Shown here: piece by piece, positions 41,483 to 50,525 of the stretch
How the letters are laid out: each line of letters opens with the position of its first letter
Numbering within the stretch: the stretch's first letter is position 1
DNA from: Acidobacteriota bacterium
Lineage (GTDB): Bacteria; Acidobacteriota; Terriglobia; Terriglobales; Acidobacteriaceae
Length of the DNA stretch: 64,000 nucleotides
Assembly: GCA_021779935.1 (NCBI GenBank)
Contig: JAJXZT010000071.1
Coordinates: 1 to 64,000, forward strand
Reading direction: 5' to 3'
Translations under genes and position numbers: made by a program
Notes under the pieces: generated by a model
The model's input: the letters and a program-made list of their open reading frames with translations, nothing else
What the model was told of the DNA's origin: nothing
Database searches by the model: none

Positions 41483-43723
41483 ATGGCAACGCCTTCTGTC
41501 GAAAAACCCACCTACGAAACGATTCGCACTCTTCCCGGAGACGACGTCCGGCAGATTCTCTGGCGGTACTCCGATCGATATGACCTTCAGATGCTGGTGC
41601 AATCGGTGCGCTCGGTGGCGCGCGGACTGGTCGCACACCTGGTTGCTGAAGGTGCGCGCAACACTCACGAGTGGACGGATCGCAAGAACGAACTGCTCAA
41701 GGCCTACGACGAAAGCGGAGTTTCCGCCTCGTTCCTGGAACCGGAGGAAGGCGGCTTCATCGCCGGTCCGAAGAACATGGTGCTGGCACTGGTGGCATAT
41801 GAGCTGGCATGGGTCGACGGTGGCGCTGCGACAGGCGCACTCGCCGGCTGCCTTGCGCTGTCGCCGATTCATGAGCGCGGCACGGTTGAGCAGAAAAAAC
41901 ACTACATGAGCCTGTGCGCTCCGCCGCAACCGGGCGAGGACCGCAAACCGTGGCGCGGATCATTCTGCCTGACGGAACCAATCCCCTACGTTGGAGTCGA
42001 CACCGGGATGCTCAACGGCAAACTGCGCGTGGCGGAGTGGAAAGACGGCGAGGAGCCGATGCTTCAGGTCGACAAGCGCGGACGGTTCATCACCAACATG
42101 GGTTTCGCCAACTTTGTCACGGCGGCGGTTCAGTCGGTCGACGAGCGCATTAAGGGCTCGTGCATCGTCATCCTGGAAGAGAACGATCCCGGCATATTCG
42201 ATCGCGGCACGCCGACGAAGAAAATGGTGCACCAACTCTCGTCGACAAACGACCCTATCTTCAGCCTGAAGGTTCCGGCGAGCCGCATCGTCGGCGGATA
42301 CACAGTGAAGGACGGCGTCATTGTCCCCAACTTCGATCACAGCGAGGTGATTGAGGCAGTCTTCAAGCGGACGCGCGTGACGGTCGCGCTCATGACTTCG
42401 GCCAAGCTGCTGTCCGCCATCGAGCCCATCATTCGCTACCAGCGCGGACGATTCCGCGGCGCGGAGCAGGCAACTCCGGGCACGATCCGTTACGACCTTG
42501 GATTGCAGCAGCGCGAAGACGCACTGCATCGCCTGGTCGACATCTGGGCGATGGGTGAAGCTTCGGCAGCACTCGGATTTGCCGCCGCGCGGTGTTTCGA
42601 TGTGCTCGACCCACTGGAGAAAGAGAAGAACACGATCCTGGAAGAAAAAGGTATCCGGGGCGGCAAGAGCGAGATGAAGTTCTTCAAGGGAGTCCAGAAA
42701 GACGCCATCGATTTCCTGAACCTTTGCGCCAAGCCGGAAGAAGCGCGCGCCAACAGCACACGGTTCGTGGAATTGCATGAAAACAAGCTGGTCCAGTACG
42801 CGATTCTCGACGCCGTCGCGGGCGTGCTCTGCCCCGCGTCGAAGCTGTGGAATACCGGCAAGGGCAACGTGCTGATGCGCGAGGCGGTCAGCCTGATGGG
42901 AGGCTACGGAATCACGGAAGATTGTCCAGGGTTCCTCGGCCAGAAGTGGATGGATTCGCAACTGGAAGCCACTTACGAAGGTCCGGAAGCGGTGCAGCGC
43001 CGCAACCTGACAGTCACCATGCAGAACGAGCTTTTCCTTAAGCAGTTCGGCAACTGGATCGTCGAGATGCGTCACATTGCCGCGCAGAAGCCCGGAACAG
43101 GCGCATGCGCGCTGGGCACGGCGATGCAACTGTGGCTGTGGACGTACAAGCATCTGCAACACGCCAAGGATCCGCAGGGCAACAAGCTCTATCAAAGCGC
43201 CCGCCAGGGAGTCACGTTCCCGATGGCCGACGCGCTGTGCTGGCTCCTGGCCAGCCGTCAGCAGATTCTCGACCTCATCGAACTCGAGCATCGCGGGCCG
43301 GAAAACCCGGTGGTTGCGGAAGGCCTCGCGGGAACCGTGCAGTTCCTGACGGATCTCTGCCACGTACAGACGGCGCGCTCGGTGGGCGAAGTCGGACGCA
43401 TCTGTGCCGAACTTGTGCACGGATTCCGCCGCCATCCGGCGTGGGACGAAGCGGGATACAAGGGCTGCTACGCGCAGGACGAGATGGATTTGATGGAGGC
43501 GTTCGTTCCCGGCCTTCCGGCATGCGCCACCGACGTTGTCGGTCTCGATGGATGCCATCCGGACAAGGCCGGTCCGTGCGCCAACTGCGAGGGACTTGAA
43601 CCGTTCCAGCGTCTGCGTGCGCGTATGGACAACTGCCTGACTGGAGCAATGCTGGCCAAGGATCGGGCGGCGGAGGCATTGACGAAAGTCATGATTCCGG
43701 AAGCGCTGGACTATCCGCAGTAA
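41483..43723 (+). CDS. Large acyl-CoA dehydrogenase family protein
   Basis: 746-residue flavoprotein. Residues about 60-540 follow the acyl-CoA dehydrogenase plan: mixed helical N-terminal domain, FCLTEPIPYVG (flavin-binding strand region), and C-terminal helices with LMGGYGITEDCPGFLGQKWMD and LEATYEGPEAVQRRNLT. The about 200-residue C-terminal extension ends with several cysteines (LPACATDVVGLDGCHPD, GPCANCEGLEPF), an arrangement that could bind metal or an Fe-S cluster. Substrate unknown. It heads an operon with ETF-quinone oxidoreductase, EtfB and EtfA, so electrons from substrate oxidation are expected to reach the quinone pool. Confidence 0.88.
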   Translation: MATPSVEKPTYETIRTLPGDDVRQILWRYSDRYDLQMLVQSVRSVARGLVAHLVAEGARNTHEWTDRKNELLKAYDESGVSASFLEPEEGGFIAGPKNMVLALVAYELAWVDGGAATGALAGCLALSPIHERGTVEQKKHYMSLCAPPQPGEDRKPWRGSFCLTEPIPYVGVDTGMLNGKLRVAEWKDGEEPMLQVDKRGRFITNMGFANFVTAAVQSVDERIKGSCIVILEENDPGIFDRGTPTKKMVHQLSSTNDPIFSLKVPASRIVGGYTVKDGVIVPNFDHSEVIEAVFKRTRVTVALMTSAKLLSAIEPIIRYQRGRFRGAEQATPGTIRYDLGLQQREDALHRLVDIWAMGEASAALGFAAARCFDVLDPLEKEKNTILEEKGIRGGKSEMKFFKGVQKDAIDFLNLCAKPEEARANSTRFVELHENKLVQYAILDAVAGVLCPASKLWNTGKGNVLMREAVSLMGGYGITEDCPGFLGQKWMDSQLEATYEGPEAVQRRNLTVTMQNELFLKQFGNWIVEMRHIAAQKPGTGACALGTAMQLWLWTYKHLQHAKDPQGNKLYQSARQGVTFPMADALCWLLASRQQILDLIELEHRGPENPVVAEGLAGTVQFLTDLCHVQTARSVGEVGRICAELVHGFRRHPAWDEAGYKGCYAQDEMDLMEAFVPGLPACATDVVGLDGCHPDKAGPCANCEGLEPFQRLRARMDNCLTGAMLAKDRAAEALTKVMIPEALDYPQ

Positions 43724-43843
43724 CCGGCAGAGGGGTGTAAGCAACTGGCGATACGAGAAGCGAGGCGGTCGGACGCTACGTTCGGCGCATACCGCACGAG
43801 CAGGGGCATACGCGCGTTTCACAGGATTGAGGACGAGCTTTAG

Positions 43844-45703
43844 ATGGCTGACGAAGAGCAACAATTTGAGCAGGAACGGCAGAGCCTGGAAGTAGACATC
43901 GCATGCGTAGGCTTTGGCCCGGCGATGGGCGGATTTCTGACCACTCTCTCGCAGAAACTTGCCGCGGATTCGGATCACCCCCTGGAGTCGGCGGTGATGA
44001 CGGGCATGCCGCTGCAGGTTATCTGTTATGAACGTGCGGATGATCCCGGATTTGGCGTCTCCGGCGTGGTGACTCGCGCGCGCGGGATTCGCTCGACGCT
44101 TCCCGACCTCGATCCATCGCAGATTCCAATGGCAACGCCGGTGTCGCAGGAGAAAGTTCTCTACCTGCTCGATCCGGTTGGCGCCAGCCGGCGATCCCTT
44201 GGACTGCGCACCGCCGACGCAGCCATCAAAGCTTTTCGATGGATGCTGCCGGTGGATCACGATGCACTCGAACTTCCCTACACGCCTGACTTTCTCAGGA
44301 AGCATGACGGACTGGTGATGTCGATTGGGCAGTTCAACCAGTGGGTAGCCAGCCAGTTGATGACGAGCGGCCTCGTGCAGATTTGGCCCGCGATGCCGGT
44401 ACAACAGGCGTTGATTGAGAATGACGCCGTTGTGGGCGTGCGGATGGTGGACCAGGGTGTTGATCGTCAGGGCAAACCTGACGCCGGTTATATGCCCGGC
44501 ATGGACATCAAGGCCGCGCTCACGGTAGTTGGCGACGGGCCCGTTAGCCCAGTGGGACGCCAGCTCGACGAACGTTTCGGGATGCCTCCGGGACACGAGA
44601 AACACGATTGGGCCGTCGGCATGAAGGCCGTCATCGAATTGCCTGAACACGTCGATCTCAAGCCCGGCACGGTCTTTCATAGCTTCGGATATCCCGAGCC
44701 GGAAATATTCGGATTCTTCTATGTTCATCCGGAGCGTGTCGCCACTGTTGGAATTTTCGTGCCGTCGTGGTTCGACAGCCCGGTGCGTACGGCTTACCGG
44801 TACCTTCAGCATTTCATGATGCACCCGTACTTCTGGCGCTACCTCAAGGGAGGAACGCTTAAATCCTGGGGAGCGAAGTCGCTACAGGAGTCCGGCAAAC
44901 GCGGAGAGCCTTTCCTTGCCGGCAACGGATACGCGCGCATAGGCGAAGGTTCAGGCAGCACAAACGTTCTCACCGGTTCCGGCGTGGACGAGGCCTGGAC
45001 CACGGGCACGCAACTGGCGGAGTCTGTCGTTGAATTGCTGCGCGCCGGACAGAAGTTTACGCGCGAGAACCTGGAGCGCACGTATGTCCAACGCCGCCGC
45101 CGTAGCTGGGTCGAGAAGGAAGGCCGCGTCGCCGAACATGCGCGCGACGGCTTCCAGCGTGGCGTCATTTCCGGACTGATTGGCATGGGACTTGCCGGAA
45201 TGACCGGCGGCCGCGTGTCGCTGCATCTGGAAACCAAAGCTCCGCACGAGCGTCTGCGCTCGCCGGAACAATTTTTCGCATCGCGGCTGTCGGCACAGGA
45301 ACTCGCCAATATCAGGCGCCACTGCACACAGACGAACACGCCGCTGCACGATGCGGTGATGGAAGCCTGCGGCTGGCCGGCAATTCCCTTCGACGGCAAA
45401 CTGCTCATCACGCATCAGGACGCGCTGCTGATGGGCGGCAAAGTACAAGCTCCCGCCGGATACGCCGATCACGTCAGCTTCCGCGATGCTCACGTGTGCG
45501 AACTCTGCGGCGCGCGGACGTGCATCGAGATCTGCTCCGGACAGGCGATCACTCCCGGTGAAAACGGAGTACCGGCATTTGATCGTGAAAAGTGCGTCCA
45601 CTGCGGCGCCTGCCTATGGAACTGCTCGCAAGCAGATGCCAACGGTGTGACGAATCTGGAATTCAGGGCCGGCGCGGGCGGATTGCACTCGGCCCAGAAC
45701 TGA
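43844..45703 (+). CDS. ETF-quinone oxidoreductase (FixC/ETF-QO-like) with 4Fe-4S domain
   Basis: 619 residues. N-terminal FAD-binding fold (VDIACVGFGPAMGGFLTTL, about 17-36), a middle FAD/quinone domain (VVGDGPVSPVGRQLDE; GNGYARIGEGSGSTNVLTGSGVDEAW), and a C-terminal ferredoxin-like domain with cysteines in HVCELCGARTCIEICSG and KCVHCGACLWNCSQ. This is the layout of ETF-ubiquinone oxidoreductase and FixC/FixX fused. It would pass electrons from EtfAB to membrane quinone. Located between the acyl-CoA dehydrogenase and etfB. Confidence 0.9.
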   Translation: MADEEQQFEQERQSLEVDIACVGFGPAMGGFLTTLSQKLAADSDHPLESAVMTGMPLQVICYERADDPGFGVSGVVTRARGIRSTLPDLDPSQIPMATPVSQEKVLYLLDPVGASRRSLGLRTADAAIKAFRWMLPVDHDALELPYTPDFLRKHDGLVMSIGQFNQWVASQLMTSGLVQIWPAMPVQQALIENDAVVGVRMVDQGVDRQGKPDAGYMPGMDIKAALTVVGDGPVSPVGRQLDERFGMPPGHEKHDWAVGMKAVIELPEHVDLKPGTVFHSFGYPEPEIFGFFYVHPERVATVGIFVPSWFDSPVRTAYRYLQHFMMHPYFWRYLKGGTLKSWGAKSLQESGKRGEPFLAGNGYARIGEGSGSTNVLTGSGVDEAWTTGTQLAESVVELLRAGQKFTRENLERTYVQRRRRSWVEKEGRVAEHARDGFQRGVISGLIGMGLAGMTGGRVSLHLETKAPHERLRSPEQFFASRLSAQELANIRRHCTQTNTPLHDAVMEACGWPAIPFDGKLLITHQDALLMGGKVQAPAGYADHVSFRDAHVCELCGARTCIEICSGQAITPGENGVPAFDREKCVHCGACLWNCSQADANGVTNLEFRAGAGGLHSAQN

Positions 45704-45770
45704 AGTCACCGCCCGGCCCCACAGCCGGGTGCAACAAAGTATTACGCAACAAGAACGGGAAAGAAGCGAG

Positions 45771-46583
45771 ATGAGTACACCATTACAAATTGTCGTTTGT
45801 GGAGGCATCGTGCCGGATCCGCTCCAGACCCTGGAGCCCGTAACCGGCGTCGGACTGCCCGCACTGAAGAACGAAATGATGCTTCCGGCGGTGCTGGATC
45901 CGTGGGCAGGACACGCGCTCTATGAGGCAGCCAACCTCGCGAAGAAAGTGCCGGGCTCGAAGGTTTACCTTGTCAGTCTCGGACAGAAAGCCAAACTGCA
46001 ACAGGTGATGATGACGATCGCGCAGAAGGTCTCCTTCGAACTGGTCGCCATCGATGGCCCCGCCAGCGGGTTCACCGACGCGCACGAGGTTGCCCCCGCA
46101 TTGGCCGCAGCAATCATGGCGATTCCCGGCATCGATAAATCGAGGCTCTTGCTCTTTGGCGGATGGGAATCGGCTTCGCGCGGCGCCGGGGCCACCATGC
46201 AGATACTTGGCGAGATCCTCGGCATCACCGATCAGTTCGAAGGTGTCGACGAGATCACGGTGCAAGACGACGGCTCGTTCCAGGTCCTTGAGCGTGTGGA
46301 AGGCGGCAAGCACCAGGTCAGTACGTGCGCCGGAACACCAGCCGTGCTTGGCTGGGCAACCGGCAATCTCGGCGAGCCGCGCAACGATCCGCAAGTCGGC
46401 ATGGCCAACATGCGCACCGTAATGCCCGCGCTGCAACGCGCCAAGCCGGCAAAAGTGGCGGCGGAAGGCGTGCTCTATGGCCGCGTTGAACTGCCGAAGC
46501 AGCAGCGCAATACGCGGATCGTCAAAGATATGCCAGCCGATCAAATCGCTCGCGAAATTATCGAGTGGATATCACAAAAGTAG
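45771..46583 (+). CDS. etfB: Electron transfer flavoprotein beta subunit
   Basis: 270-residue ETF small subunit. It follows the EtfB plan (VVCGGIVPDPL start, DPWAGHALYEAANLAKK, VYLVSLGQKAKLQQVMMTIA) but is divergent, with the family's nucleotide-binding loop altered. The ATG at 45771 (MSTPLQIVV) is used rather than an upstream ATG at 45729 without family similarity. etfA follows after 14 bp. Confidence 0.85.
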   Translation: MSTPLQIVVCGGIVPDPLQTLEPVTGVGLPALKNEMMLPAVLDPWAGHALYEAANLAKKVPGSKVYLVSLGQKAKLQQVMMTIAQKVSFELVAIDGPASGFTDAHEVAPALAAAIMAIPGIDKSRLLLFGGWESASRGAGATMQILGEILGITDQFEGVDEITVQDDGSFQVLERVEGGKHQVSTCAGTPAVLGWATGNLGEPRNDPQVGMANMRTVMPALQRAKPAKVAAEGVLYGRVELPKQQRNTRIVKDMPADQIAREIIEWISQK

Positions 46584-46597
46584 AGCGGAGAGAAACA

Positions 46598-47650
46598 GTG
46601 GAAACTATTCTTTTTGTCACAAGTACGGAAGCCGACGGAACCCTGAACCGCCACGCGCTGGAAGCCCTGGGCACTGCGGTGGATACTGCCGTCTCCCTGC
46701 CGGGCTCACCGCTCGTTGTCGGCCTCTTTGGAGAGAAGATCGAGGCGGCGGCTAATTCCATTGCAAACTGTGGTGCAGTGCGCTTCCTCGGAGTGGAGGG
46801 CGCGGAGTTCACCCAGGCCCGCTACGCTACCGATGCCGCCGCGCTGGAGATGCTGTGCCGCGCGTCAAAGGCTACGCTGGTGATCGCACCGGCCACGTCG
46901 CGCATGGCGCGTGTCATCGCGGGCGTCTCGCATCGTCTTAATGGCCGTATCGACACGCATGTCAATGCAATTGCCACCAGCAATGACCAGGTTGCCATCA
47001 CGCGCTGGTTCTACCGCCAGAGAATGTTTTCTGAACTGACGCGCACCCAGCGTCCATGGCTGCTCAGTGTCGACTCCGGTTGCCATACGGCCTACCAGGG
47101 AGAATCGCAGAACGTCGACATCGAACTGCTGCCGATCGTTCTGGGCTCCGATCACCTTCGCACGAAGGTTGCGGGCTTTAAGGCTCCCAGCGCCGACCAG
47201 CAGACGATTCGTCCCGACGCAGACTTGCTCTTCGTAACCGGCGCCGGCTGGACCAAGAAACAGAAGGACGGGCAGACGCACCCGAAGGAAGCCGAACAAC
47301 TCATTCTTGGATTCCTGCGCGAGACCAAGGCTTCCCTCGGCGGCAGCAAATCGCTGGTCGACATGAGTGGCGAAGGCGAGCAGGTGCTGCAGTTCATGAG
47401 CCACCTCAACCAGGTCGGCCAGACGGGAGCGACACCGCGGCATCCCAAGGGCCTCTCCACCTGCTGTCACGGCGAGGAACCGCACGTGGTTGGCTGGCGA
47501 TTCATTCGCGAGCGCCGAGCCGTGAACCTGGACCCCAATTGCGGATGGGCCCGCGGCAAGGCCGACGTGCTCTACGTGGCGGACGCGTTTGAAGTGGTGG
47601 CGAAAGTGAACGCGCTGCTCGCGGAAAAACACTCGACCGTCAACGCGTAA
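46598..47650 (+). CDS. etfA: Electron transfer flavoprotein alpha subunit, divergent FAD site
   Basis: 350 residues from a GTG at 46598 preceded by GGAGAG. N-terminal alpha/beta domain (about 1-180) and C-terminal FAD domain (about 200-345). The FAD region starts with VGQTGATPRHPKG as in EtfA, but the usual GISGAIQH segment is replaced by STCCHGEEPHVV, and the ADYG/VGDL loop by ARGKADVLYVADAFEVV. The double cysteine is unusual. It may bind FAD differently or serve a dedicated dehydrogenase. Confidence 0.85.
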   Translation: METILFVTSTEADGTLNRHALEALGTAVDTAVSLPGSPLVVGLFGEKIEAAANSIANCGAVRFLGVEGAEFTQARYATDAAALEMLCRASKATLVIAPATSRMARVIAGVSHRLNGRIDTHVNAIATSNDQVAITRWFYRQRMFSELTRTQRPWLLSVDSGCHTAYQGESQNVDIELLPIVLGSDHLRTKVAGFKAPSADQQTIRPDADLLFVTGAGWTKKQKDGQTHPKEAEQLILGFLRETKASLGGSKSLVDMSGEGEQVLQFMSHLNQVGQTGATPRHPKGLSTCCHGEEPHVVGWRFIRERRAVNLDPNCGWARGKADVLYVADAFEVVAKVNALLAEKHSTVNA

Positions 47651-47672
47651 ACGTTCAATCTGAATTGACGAG

Positions 47673-47700
47673 AGGCGTCCCAGTCGGGCGCCTTTTTTGT
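47673..47700 (+). terminator. Terminator of the ETF operon
   Basis: AGGCG-T-CCC / GGG-CGCCT stem with a single bulge and 4-nt loop followed by TTTTTTGTTTT. It ends the acyl-CoA dehydrogenase to etfA transcript; the convergent ferredoxin gene ends 24 bp further on. Confidence 0.85.
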
Positions 47701-47723
47701 TTTGCGGAAGAACACCTGTTCGC

Positions 47724-48089
47724 TTATTGTCCCGGCTTGCGCGGTTTGTGAGGACACGTCGCAGCATTGAGGCATTCGTCGGCGATGATCAGGCGCTTCA
47801 CTGGCTTGCCGCCCAGGATATGCGAATCGATAATTTCGTCGACATCAGCTTCCGTGACGTGCCCGTACCAGACGGCCTCGGGATACACCACAACCGTTGG
47901 CCCGTGCTCGCATTGATCGAGACATCCAGACTTGTTCGCCCTTACGGTTCCCTTGATGCCGCGCTGGGCCAGCTTCGTTTTGAAGAGCCGGTGAAGCTCT
48001 CCTTCGCCGGACGGACTGCAACAGCCACGCGGGTGGCCATCCGGACGCTGATTCGTGCAGACAAAAATATGTTTTTCAAATTTTGCCAT
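47724..48089 (-). CDS. Thioredoxin-like [2Fe-2S] ferredoxin
   Basis: 121-residue (2Fe-2S) ferredoxin of the Clostridium pasteurianum type (thioredoxin-like fold). Cysteines at HIFVCTNQRPDGHPRGCCSP and KSGCLDQCEHGPTVVVYPE match the family; YGHVTEADVDEIIDSHILGGKPV is the typical C-terminal part. Electron carrier with unknown partner. It faces the ETF operon but on the opposite strand. Confidence 0.93.
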   Translation of the reverse strand: MAKFEKHIFVCTNQRPDGHPRGCCSPSGEGELHRLFKTKLAQRGIKGTVRANKSGCLDQCEHGPTVVVYPEAVWYGHVTEADVDEIIDSHILGGKPVKRLIIADECLNAATCPHKPRKPGQ

Positions 48090-48128
48090 GATGGTGATCC
48101 GATGATACCAGCCGGTACGGGACCAAAA

Positions 48129-48881
48129 CTACTGCGCAGAAACCTTGTAGATGGAGTACATCGATGTTTCCGCCACGCGGCAAAAGAAATCAAATTTGGC
48201 GAAGACCTGCTGCTCGAAGGGCGCGTTGTAAATCACGTAGATTGATCGCGGTTTCTGTTGCACACTCGCTTCCAGGTTCCGCAATACCTGTTCCAGAACG
48301 TAGTCTGGAAACGGATTGAATAAATAAACAACGAGCGGAATATCCGGAAACTGATACTTCCGAGCATCCATGCAGAGCGCCGCCAGTTCACCGCACTCCT
48401 GGCCCGGTACGTTGAAGCGCAAGATGTTCTGGGCAGCGATCTCGTGCAACTCCGGCTGCACTTCCACTCCAATGATCTCGCGGAATGGATACATCGCAGC
48501 CATCAGCAGCGTTCTTCCCTTGCCCGATCCCAGGTCAATAAACGCGTATTCCTCAAAATCAACCCCAACAAGCTGATTCATGATTTCGCTGAATTCCTCG
48601 GGGACCGTTGGCTGGTAAAGGCGCTCGGTGAAAATCTCCCGAAGGCGCACCGCCAAGGGCAAGCGCGCCCAGGTCGTATCCACGCCGAAGTCGCAGTCAT
48701 AGTCGATATCGCCGAACCGTTGGCGTCGCCTGTCGGGCATACTGTCGCGTACCACGTACCAAAGCTGGGTCGCCAGGTAGCCGATCGAGAGAAAGAAACC
48801 ACGCGACCGAACGGAGTCGCGCGCCCAATGTAACGCGGCTTCTCCAAGCGTTTGTGTCCGGCGTCTTTCCATACATTCCAT
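48129..48881 (-). CDS. Class I SAM-dependent methyltransferase
   Basis: 250 residues. Motif I is FIDLGSGKGRTLLMAA, followed by GVEVQPELHEIAAQN (motif II acidic residue) and the strand VVYLFNPFPDYVLEQVL. A positively charged N-terminal region precedes. The start is uncertain: ATG at 48881 or 48872 give the family-like length; the frame stays open to 49079. Substrate unknown. It is divergent from the MFS gene. Confidence 0.82.
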   Translation of the reverse strand: MECMERRRTQTLGEAALHWARDSVRSRGFFLSIGYLATQLWYVVRDSMPDRRRQRFGDIDYDCDFGVDTTWARLPLAVRLREIFTERLYQPTVPEEFSEIMNQLVGVDFEEYAFIDLGSGKGRTLLMAAMYPFREIIGVEVQPELHEIAAQNILRFNVPGQECGELAALCMDARKYQFPDIPLVVYLFNPFPDYVLEQVLRNLEASVQQKPRSIYVIYNAPFEQQVFAKFDFFCRVAETSMYSIYKVSAQ

Positions 48882-49041
48882 TATGCATGTTAGTCGTCGC
48901 AACCACGGCAAGACGCGGAAGTTTTCTATCAAGCACGCGGATGCATGAATATGCAGCGCGTGAATTTCCGAAGGCCATACGCGCAACAATAACGATGCCC
49001 GGCGACAGAAATCAAAATCTGTGGCAAAGTAAATTATCCCG

Positions 49042-50334
49042 ATGGAAACTCCGTCAGACGCACACTCCAGAGCACGCATAGCGTTCGGCTATTCGAACTT
49101 CCGCTACTATCAATTCGCGCGCTTTCTGGCCGTCGCTGCCCTAGAGATGCAATCGGTCGCCGTCGGATGGCAGGTGTATGAAATAACCCGCCGCCCTCTC
49201 GACCTCGGCCTGGTGGGGCTGGCTCAGTTCCTGCCGGGCATCATTCTTTTCCTGCTCGCCGGACACACTGCCGACCGCATCCGGCGCGAACGCATCATCC
49301 TCGTCTGCTACGCGGGATTCGCCGTCTGCTCCGCTTTTCTGTTCGCATTTGCAATGCGGGGAATGACCAACGTCTACCCGATTTACGTCGACTTAATTCT
49401 TCTGGGCATCGTTCGTGCGTTTAACGGACCGGCCGCACAAGCGATCCTGCCACTGCTGGTTCCAGAGGAGCACTTCCCCAACGCGGTTGCCTGGGGATCT
49501 TCGTTCTTTCAGGCCGCAACCATTCTGGGCCCCACGCTTGGCGGCGTCATCTACGCCATAACCGCCGGCGCCGAGGCCGTCTATGCCACGTCGATGGCGT
49601 GCTTTCTCGTCAGCGCGGTACTTATTTCGTTGCTGCGAATCACGGCCAGGCCACGTGCGCGCCGCGCGTTCTCGTTCGATACAGTGCTTGCGGGGCTGCG
49701 CTACGTCTGGGACGAAAAGATCGTGCTCGGCGCAATATCGCTCGACCTCTTTGCCGTGTTGCTGGGAGGAGCCGTGGCCCTGTTGCCCGTCTACGCGAAG
49801 GAGATACTGTTCGTAGGGCCGTGGGGATTGGGTTTGTTACGCGCTGCGCCGGGAGTTGGCGCGGTGGGAATGGCGATCTTCATGGCCTATCGGCCCTTGA
49901 AGCATCGCGCTGGAGTAATCATGCTGTGGTGTGTGGCTGGCTTTGGCCTCTTCACCATCGTCTTCGGTCTCTCGCGAAATATCTGGCTTTCCCTGATCGC
50001 GCTGGTACTGGTCGGCGCCACCGACATGATCAGCGTGATCGTTCGCGGCACCCTGGTACAGCTTGCCACTCCTGATTCCATGCGCGGACGCGTCAGCGCA
50101 GTCAACATGCTTTTCATTGGAGCCACCAACGAGTTCGGCCAGTTCGAGTCGGGAATCACGGCACAGTGGTTCGGCACCGTGCCGGCCGTTGTGCTCGGAG
50201 GCGTGGGCACGCTGCTTGTCGTCGCGCTCTGGTCGTGGAATTTCCCGTCCCTGCGCAAGGTCGATTCCCTTGCCATGGCCACGCCCAAGGAAATCCCCGA
50301 AGAACCTGCTATCGTCGCCGACCCCAGCGAATAA
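49042..50334 (+). CDS. MFS transporter (EntS/MFS_3-like exporter)
   Basis: 430 residues with 12 predicted helices. The loop AGHTADRIRRERII between helices 2 and 3 is the MFS motif A position, and NFRYYQFARFLAVAALEMQSVAVGWQVYEIT opens helix 1 as in EntS-type exporters. RGTLVQLATPDSMRGRVSAVNMLFIGATNEFGQFESG is also characteristic. Substrate cannot be inferred. ATG at 49042. It sits upstream of ric-norB with 190 bp between. Confidence 0.9.
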   Translation: METPSDAHSRARIAFGYSNFRYYQFARFLAVAALEMQSVAVGWQVYEITRRPLDLGLVGLAQFLPGIILFLLAGHTADRIRRERIILVCYAGFAVCSAFLFAFAMRGMTNVYPIYVDLILLGIVRAFNGPAAQAILPLLVPEEHFPNAVAWGSSFFQAATILGPTLGGVIYAITAGAEAVYATSMACFLVSAVLISLLRITARPRARRAFSFDTVLAGLRYVWDEKIVLGAISLDLFAVLLGGAVALLPVYAKEILFVGPWGLGLLRAAPGVGAVGMAIFMAYRPLKHRAGVIMLWCVAGFGLFTIVFGLSRNIWLSLIALVLVGATDMISVIVRGTLVQLATPDSMRGRVSAVNMLFIGATNEFGQFESGITAQWFGTVPAVVLGGVGTLLVVALWSWNFPSLRKVDSLAMATPKEIPEEPAIVADPSE

Positions 50335-50385
50335 CCGCGCCCCGATCCCGAATTTTTGTTGCAACATCTACTTTTTCTTCTCCCC

Positions 50386-50399
50386 GTGACTTAAGTCAT
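50386..50399 (+). promoter_or_regulatory. Crp/Fnr-type palindrome upstream of ric-norB
   Basis: GTGACTTAAGTCAT, one mismatch from GTGA-N6-TCAC and also a TGAC-N4-GTCA palindrome as bound by FNR/DNR-type regulators. Centre 133 bp before the ric ATG. No tandem copy was found at 22 bp. Confidence 0.5.
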
Positions 50400-50525
50400 C
50401 GTGCCCTGTCCTCCCACCGCTTACTTTGAGGTTGTAGTGAGGCGGTATCCGGCAAACCAGTTCACCTTCCCATTTTGAGGCGGACTGGACTCCGGACAAA
50501 CGGCCGCCCGGAGCGGAGCAGGCAA

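Noticed and set aside
41960-44824. 954-codon open frame antisense to the acyl-CoA dehydrogenase and ETF-QO genes
   Set aside because: His/Arg-rich with no family features; both sense genes are well supported. Long antisense frames are common at high GC.
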